This document shows positions 58,870-64,000 of a stretch of DNA of 64,000 nt, in pieces. The stretch is taken from the NCBI GenBank assembly GCA_013398175.1, contig VZRZ01003909.1, positions 302,197 through 366,196 of the forward strand, given 5' to 3'. The notes beneath the pieces are model-generated. The model had not been told where the DNA came from, searched no databases, and saw only the letters and a list, made by a program, of their open reading frames with translations. The position numbers were made by a program, and so were the translations under genes. Every line of letters begins with the position of its first letter. Positions within the stretch are counted from its first letter, which is position 1. The stretch is from Climacteris rufus. Lineage: Eukaryota > Chordata > Aves > Passeriformes > Climacteridae.

Positions 58870-59330
58870 AAAAACGCGAGGTTTTCCCCGAATCGCTGGG
58901 AGCCGCAGAGCCCCCGGGGCTCGGGGTGTCCCCGCTGGCCGGGGGAGCCGCGCTTACCTCGCGTCCTGCCCGCGGCGCTGCTGCCGGGCTCCGGGGGGAC
59001 GGAGCGGACGGGCTCGGCCGGGGCAGCCGAGGATGGAGAGACCGGGGATGGAGAGACCGGGGCAGCCGGGGATGGAGAGACCGGGGCAGCCGGGGATGGA
59101 GCGGCCGGGGATGGAGCAGCCGGGGATGCGGTGCCCGCGGGGGGGCCCCCGGCGCTGCCCCCGTGTGCCGGCTCGGCCCCAGCCCCTGCCCCTTCCCCGG
59201 GCAGCGCCAGCTTCCCCCCTTTGTCCGGGCGGTCTGCACCCAGCCTGTCATTAAGTCCCGGCAAGCTGTCATCCAGTTGGGCGGACTGTGACTGCCCCGA
59301 GCCCCGGGGAGGAGAGTAGGCGGGGAGGAG
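58870..59330. promoter_or_regulatory. CpG island upstream of ADAMTS5 exon 1
   Basis: A GC-rich block with many CpG dinucleotides and GC-box-like strings, in contrast to the AT-rich flanks. It presumably continues through the gap into exon 1. It holds a minisatellite (59021-59130) and, on the minus strand, a strong splice donor consensus at 58958|58957. Confidence 0.75.
59021..59130. repeat. GC-rich minisatellite
   Basis: 15-base units of the form GGATGGAGAGACCGG alternate with 24-base units that add GGCAGCCGG. The last units diverge to GGATGGAGCGGCCGG and GGATGGAGCAGCCGG. The plus strand carries a series of GGGG runs. Open frames here encode Ala/Pro/Ser-rich or Gly-rich repeats and are by-products. 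Confidence 0.9.
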
Positions 59331-62094
59331 GTAATGCTTGCTCTGACCTTTGGGATGACTTCAGCCCCTTAGATCATCTCCCCGCTGACACACAGACCCA
59401 CTAACCCTGTCCCCTCGTCTGCCACCCCGTGCTGGGTGCTCCAGCAGGGTCCGCACGAAGGGCAGGTGACTGCAGTCACCTTTCCATCTGCCGTTTCCAC
59501 ATTAGCAATGCCAGTGCAGTGAGTGGAGATTGGCAAACAGCTCAGTCTCTGCCGAGGTCACGGGCTGGGAGGGCTCTGGGATGGCAGGAGGGTTGGGACC
59601 CCTGAGGAGCTCGACTGGTTTCCCCCTGCTGAGGTGCAGACCCCGCACCGAGTCACACATGGGATGCACGGGTAACGAGAGTGCTCATCATCTCCTCTTT
59701 CCACATCCCAGGACAGGGCCAGGAGCAGGTGCTCTCTGCTTCAGGACTGCACAGGGATGCAGGTGAACAAGCTGCAAACAGCGTCTCAGCCTGACCACTC
59801 TGTGTGGAAGAGAAGGGTGTGCACACCTGTGATGCTGTGCAGGGTCAGGGTGGGTGGTGGGATGCAGGGAGAGCGACAGACTGGCCTCTGTACCTTCCAG
59901 GGGCTGCTTTGCAAGTCCACCACGTCTCTAAGGAACAGGTTAACTAAAGCCACAAAAGCTTCAAAAATTAATATTCCTATGTAAACGATTGCATTAACAT
60001 AACCCTGAGGTTCTGCTTATGAAATCTTGAAGGCACCCAAGATTTGCAGGTGTTCATTCTTTCTCCATTTTTCCGGAAATGGTGATACCTTTGAACTAAA
60101 ATTCATTTCTCAACCTCCTGGTATTTCTATTTCTACATTTCAGTGTTCTATTATCACCAGAAATTCTTGACTGGAGTCAGTAAGTTTCAAAATTAATAAG
60201 GCTTATATATTAGGAAGGTCACATTAACTTTTTTGGGCATTGGGCCAGGACCATTCAACATTTTAAAATTTAAACATTTCTAATTTACTTTAAACTAGTT
60301 GTAAAGTTAAAAGAGCTGAAAAAAAATTAAAGAGAGAGAGAGAAGACCTGTTTTGACTGAAAAAAAGAACCTGTAATTTTCTTGGATGGGTTTTACTTTT
60401 CATTTGAGCCTAATGCAATCTGCTCAGCACCAACAATATTTTTATTGACTTCACTGGGACCTGATCGAGCCCTGGATTGGGATATAGGTCTGGGTCCAAA
60501 CTCCCAGATACCCCTGGGAGAGGTGCTAAAGATGAGATCTGGGATAAGGAATGTATCTTGGATAACAACCTCAGAAAGTCTCATTAAAAAAGTGTTAGTT
60601 TGTCAGTGAAAAGGCATATGGTGCACAAGAGGCTAGTGTAATGTTCTCCCATGCTGCAGCCTAATTCCAACTGTCCAGCCATATAACCTTGGAAAACCAG
60701 GAATGCTTGAAAGGGCTGGTGATAATTAAATAATGTGTCCCACTGCTCATCTCTGGAGTTGTCTTTGATTTCCCAAAAGACAGAAGAAGTTGGCTGGGCT
60801 TCCACAATGCCCTGTTTCACCAAGCAAGGATCCAGGCTTTCCAGGAAGGTACAAATTAGCTTGTGCAAATTACCCCACAGATTAGGAAATCTTTCCTATC
60901 TACATTTCACAACTGCAGTAACTCAGCACAGCAGTGCAATAATGGAAAGATAGGTCAGTCATGCCTCCTGCAACGAGAGGGAACATCTTTTAGTCTGAGA
61001 TCCTGGAAGTGTAAGGATAAATCACTGAATGAATCATTTCTTTCCTCACAGTTTTGCCCTCTTAGCCTCTTCTTACAGTTACAGCACTGCCTTTAAACAA
61101 GAAATCCTGTTAGCATGTCCCAAGTTGTGGATGACACTAAATCCTTGTCAAACAGTTCTGACCTGGAAATTTCAAGGCTGACCTTTCCCAACTGAGAGAT
61201 AGAGAGCCACAAATCCTCAATTAGCTTTGAGGCACAGCACAAGTTTTGTCCACTTTGGATCAAATTCAGTCCTGATGAAAGAAGATGCAATTCCCTGGAG
61301 TCTCTGGGAGCTATAAACTGCTTTCATTAAAGTTGTTTCACCCCCTGGGTTTGCCCATGGAACTCTTTAGGATCCCTCAAATAACAGCCTTGCTAGCTGG
61401 GGATTCCTGATCCTGTAGTGTTTTAGCCACATAAGAAACTGCTCTGAGCATTATAAACACATGAAGGAGTAGCCTGGGATGCATGGGGATACTGGCAAAG
61501 TTGTTCATGATTTTATCCAGGTGTCCTTCAAATTTTTTATAAAAAGGTCCCTGTTTTACACCACCTCTTTTATCAATTCTCAATCAAGGAGGTCAGGAGT
61601 AGAAAACCATGAATCCAAGGTCCTACAGCCCCCTGCCAGCAGTTGAGCCCTAGCAGAGATCTCCTACCCAACACCACCTGTCCTTCACCATTAATTTAAC
61701 TCTTCCTCCCTAAAAATTAAAATAATTCTGTTCAACTTTTATTGTTCTGGTGTTAGGTCTGTCTGGCATTTCTGTGTCATTTCACAGGGCAGATGGCAAT
61801 TTCTGTTGGAGGTAACATTTGCTGTATAAAATTATAAGAAGGCCGAATCAAACCCAAGAGATTTTCCTGCCCAACGTGTTTTAAAAGCAATGCCAACCAA
61901 ACAGCATTTGATAGATTTGTGATCAACAGAGGCCTATAGCTGGGAATTGGACCAAGGTTTGGGTAAGATGCTGTTCAAAAATCTGCCTGTAGGAACACGC
62001 TTTGTAACATGGGATAGCTTTGTCTCTCCTGAGAGTTGTGAGCCTCTGTTCTGTTAAATTCATAGGAAATTTCAATATATTGATGGTCAGAGGG
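59331..62094. other. Upstream flank, no gene recognised
   Basis: AT-rich sequence upstream of the ADAMTS5 promoter. A short (AG)n run lies near 60333. No exon, RNA gene or known repeat is recognised. Confidence 0.6.
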
Positions 62095-62524
62095 ATGGAA
62101 CAGCTCTGCTAATGAGGAAGGGCTGAGCAAATTGGGATTGTTTGGCCTGGAGAGAGAAGACTTTGGGGTGACCTAATGCAGCCTTCCAGTAGCTGAAGGG
62201 AACTTGCAGGAAAGATGGGATAGGATCATTTACAAGAGCCTATAATGACAGCACGAGGGGGAATGGCTTCAAATTGAAAGAGAGTAGGTTTAGATTAGAT
62301 ATTGGGAAAACATTCTTTAATGTCAGGGTGGTGAGGCACTTGAACAGGTTTCCTAGAGAAGCTGTGGCTGTCCCATCCCTAGAAGTCTTCAAGGCTAGGT
62401 TGTGTGGAGTTCTGAGCAACCTGGGATAGTGGAAGATGTTCCATGGGTGGCAGGGGGCTTGGACCTCAGTGTTTTTCAGGGTGCTCTTCCAACCCAAAGC
62501 CTTCTATGATTCCATTATTCTGTG
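62095..62524 (+). mobile_element. CR1 LINE 3' fragment, plus orientation
   Basis: In CR1 order: 'gaggaagggctgagcaaatt', 'ttggcctggagagagaagac', 'gacagcacgagggggaatgg', 'attagatattgggaaaacat', 'gagaagctgtggctgtccca', 'caacctgggatagtggaaga', 'ttctatgattccattattct'. It is about 430 bases long, moderately diverged and 5'-truncated. Confidence 0.93.
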
Positions 62525-64000
62525 GTATTGACAGGAGGCTGTTCGAATCTTTAATCCTCCAGAAATCTACCAGCGATGTTCTGCTGCTTCTCTAATCTCT
62601 GGTCTTGTCAGCAGTTTTAACAATGCAAACATTTTGGTTATAAACCTCAAGTCTGCTCATTTTAAATCTTTCTTAGTTTCTTGAGTGATGCATTAAAACC
62701 ACTGAAAAAATTATTTCTAAAGAGCTCATTATTAAAATACTCATTATAAGTAATTTTGCAAAGATTTTTTAAAGATTAATATTTTACACTAGTGTTCTGG
62801 AAAGGACTAGATATCCCAGCATTTGTAATAAGTTACACAGCCTTTAACCCCTACCCTAGGATGGCAACATAGTCCATATTGTCTCTTTTTGGGACCATGT
62901 GTCTTTTCATGGCTTGGATGCTGTGAAAACCCACTCAGGTGGAGACCTGGCAGCTGTTTTGAGTGACTCTGACTTGTTTGTTGCTTTGGAAATGGGCTTG
63001 TGGCTGATAAATAAGACAACACCACCATTCTTGGTGCATCCTTCCTTGCCAGTCTCGCCAGCTGTGTCGGGAGCTGAGTGCTCCTGGAGACTGAGGGAAC
63101 TTCTGCATCCTTCTCACATTGCCTGGGGCAAAGGCAGCTCGCTGTGGGCTGCACCTTCTCCCATTTCCACAGCTGCCATTTCCTCCACGCACAGCTGGCA
63201 TTTCTAAGGAGTCCAGAACAAAGTTTTTCCAGGCCTTAAATTATTTATTTAAAGGCCAAGTAACGTCTGCCTCAGAAAAAGAATCAGAAGGTATTTTCAC
63301 AGTGAAGACATAGACTGCTGTTCCTCAGTTTCTTGGATGGCATTAGTCAGGTTGGACCTTTGTGCCCCTCACAAGCCAGCCCTGCATTTGGCCACCACCC
63401 ATAGCTGTTGTCATTGGCCAGGTTCTTCAGTTAAAACAAAATCATGAACTAAAAGAGGTGGTATTTGGTAAGGAATGCCAATCTTTTTGGTGTGAAGCAC
63501 TGTAGCTTTAAGGCAAAATGTTTTACTTGCTTCTTTATGGTCAATGACATCTTCAATCCAGCCATGTGGGAGCAAAGGAAACGCCTTTGGCTTGGGGTTT
63601 GTGTTTTTATAAGTGGCGTGTGCAAGCAATGGATCAAGAATATAACAGTTCCAGTAGGCTGAAAATTTTACATTTGACATCAGCTTCCTTTTTCTGTCAG
63701 AGCTGAGGAAGCAGCCATAAGGGCTATGGAGTTAAAAAGGGTTGGGCACTGAATTGTTTTACTGTAACAACACAGGAATATTGTGAATTTGTGGCTACCA
63801 TACCAAATTAAAATAGGAATCTGTCTGAGGCCTGGCTAGAAATCAAATTGTTAGGGTATCAGCTCACGGAGGAGGAGAAGAGATTTCTGCAAGATTAATC
63901 ACGTGTAAAAATATATCACATACTAGAAGTACACCTTCTAGTGTACTAGGAGGAAAAGGAGGTGCAAATGACAAATTGTATTTCCCAGGCATTGACCTGG
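62525..64000. other. Upstream flank, no gene recognised
   Basis: No exon or repeat that I can name. Open frames are short and overlap on both strands. Confidence 0.55.

Noticed and set aside
58787..59319. 150-residue frames rich in Pro/Ala/Ser or Gly/Glu upstream of ADAMTS5
   Set aside because: They are created by the GC-rich minisatellite and are open on both strands. No homology to the ADAMTS5 prodomain as I recall it.
1..64000. An undescribed multi-gene system
   Set aside because: The window contains one well-known vertebrate gene with introns, repeats and flanks. No gene cluster, CRISPR, phage or toxin-antitoxin-like layout was seen.

Overview
This window is a piece of an amniote nuclear genome, almost certainly a bird. 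The coding exons are closest to avian or mammalian ADAMTS5, introns separate the exons, and the interspersed repeats are CR1 LINE fragments with the avian 3' end (pattern ending in repeats like 'gattctgtgat'). There is no sign of a prokaryotic operon, CRISPR array, phage or other dense accessory system. An 821-base run of N sits in the GC-rich first exon, which is typical of short-read bird assemblies.

The only protein-coding gene I can support is ADAMTS5 (aggrecanase-2), on the minus strand. Eight coding exons run from the gap at 57374-58194 down to a TAA stop at 24218-24220. All junctions after exon 1 have GT-AG boundaries and compatible phases (0,1,1,0,1,0,2). They give 673 readable residues in domain order: poly-Arg furin site, reprolysin metalloprotease with the zinc motif split between exons 2 and 3, disintegrin-like, first thrombospondin repeat (TSR), cysteine-rich, spacer and C-terminal TSR. 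The signal peptide and almost all of the prodomain lie in the assembly gap, so the start codon cannot be placed.

Layout: 1-18045 is intergenic sequence downstream of the gene, with one CR1, a strong 16-bp hairpin and a CpG-rich patch. About 18046-24217 is the probable long 3'UTR, with candidate poly(A) signals and miR-140/miR-27 seed matches. 24218-57373 is the exon-intron body. 58195 to about 58660 is the probable 5'UTR, followed by a TATA-like box, a CpG island with a minisatellite, and an upstream splice-donor consensus. 59330-64000 is upstream flank with one more CR1.

ADAMTS5 is a secreted zinc endopeptidase that cleaves aggrecan, versican and related proteoglycans in the extracellular matrix. 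In vertebrates it usually lies near ADAMTS1 in the same orientation. ADAMTS1 would be expected beyond the low-coordinate end and is not visible here. I found no previously undescribed biological system. The most interesting items are regulatory or structural: the CGG-coded furin site at the gap edge, N-glycosylation sequon changes relative to human, 3'UTR microRNA sites, a MIR-like SINE relic in intron 2, and two perfect inverted repeats.
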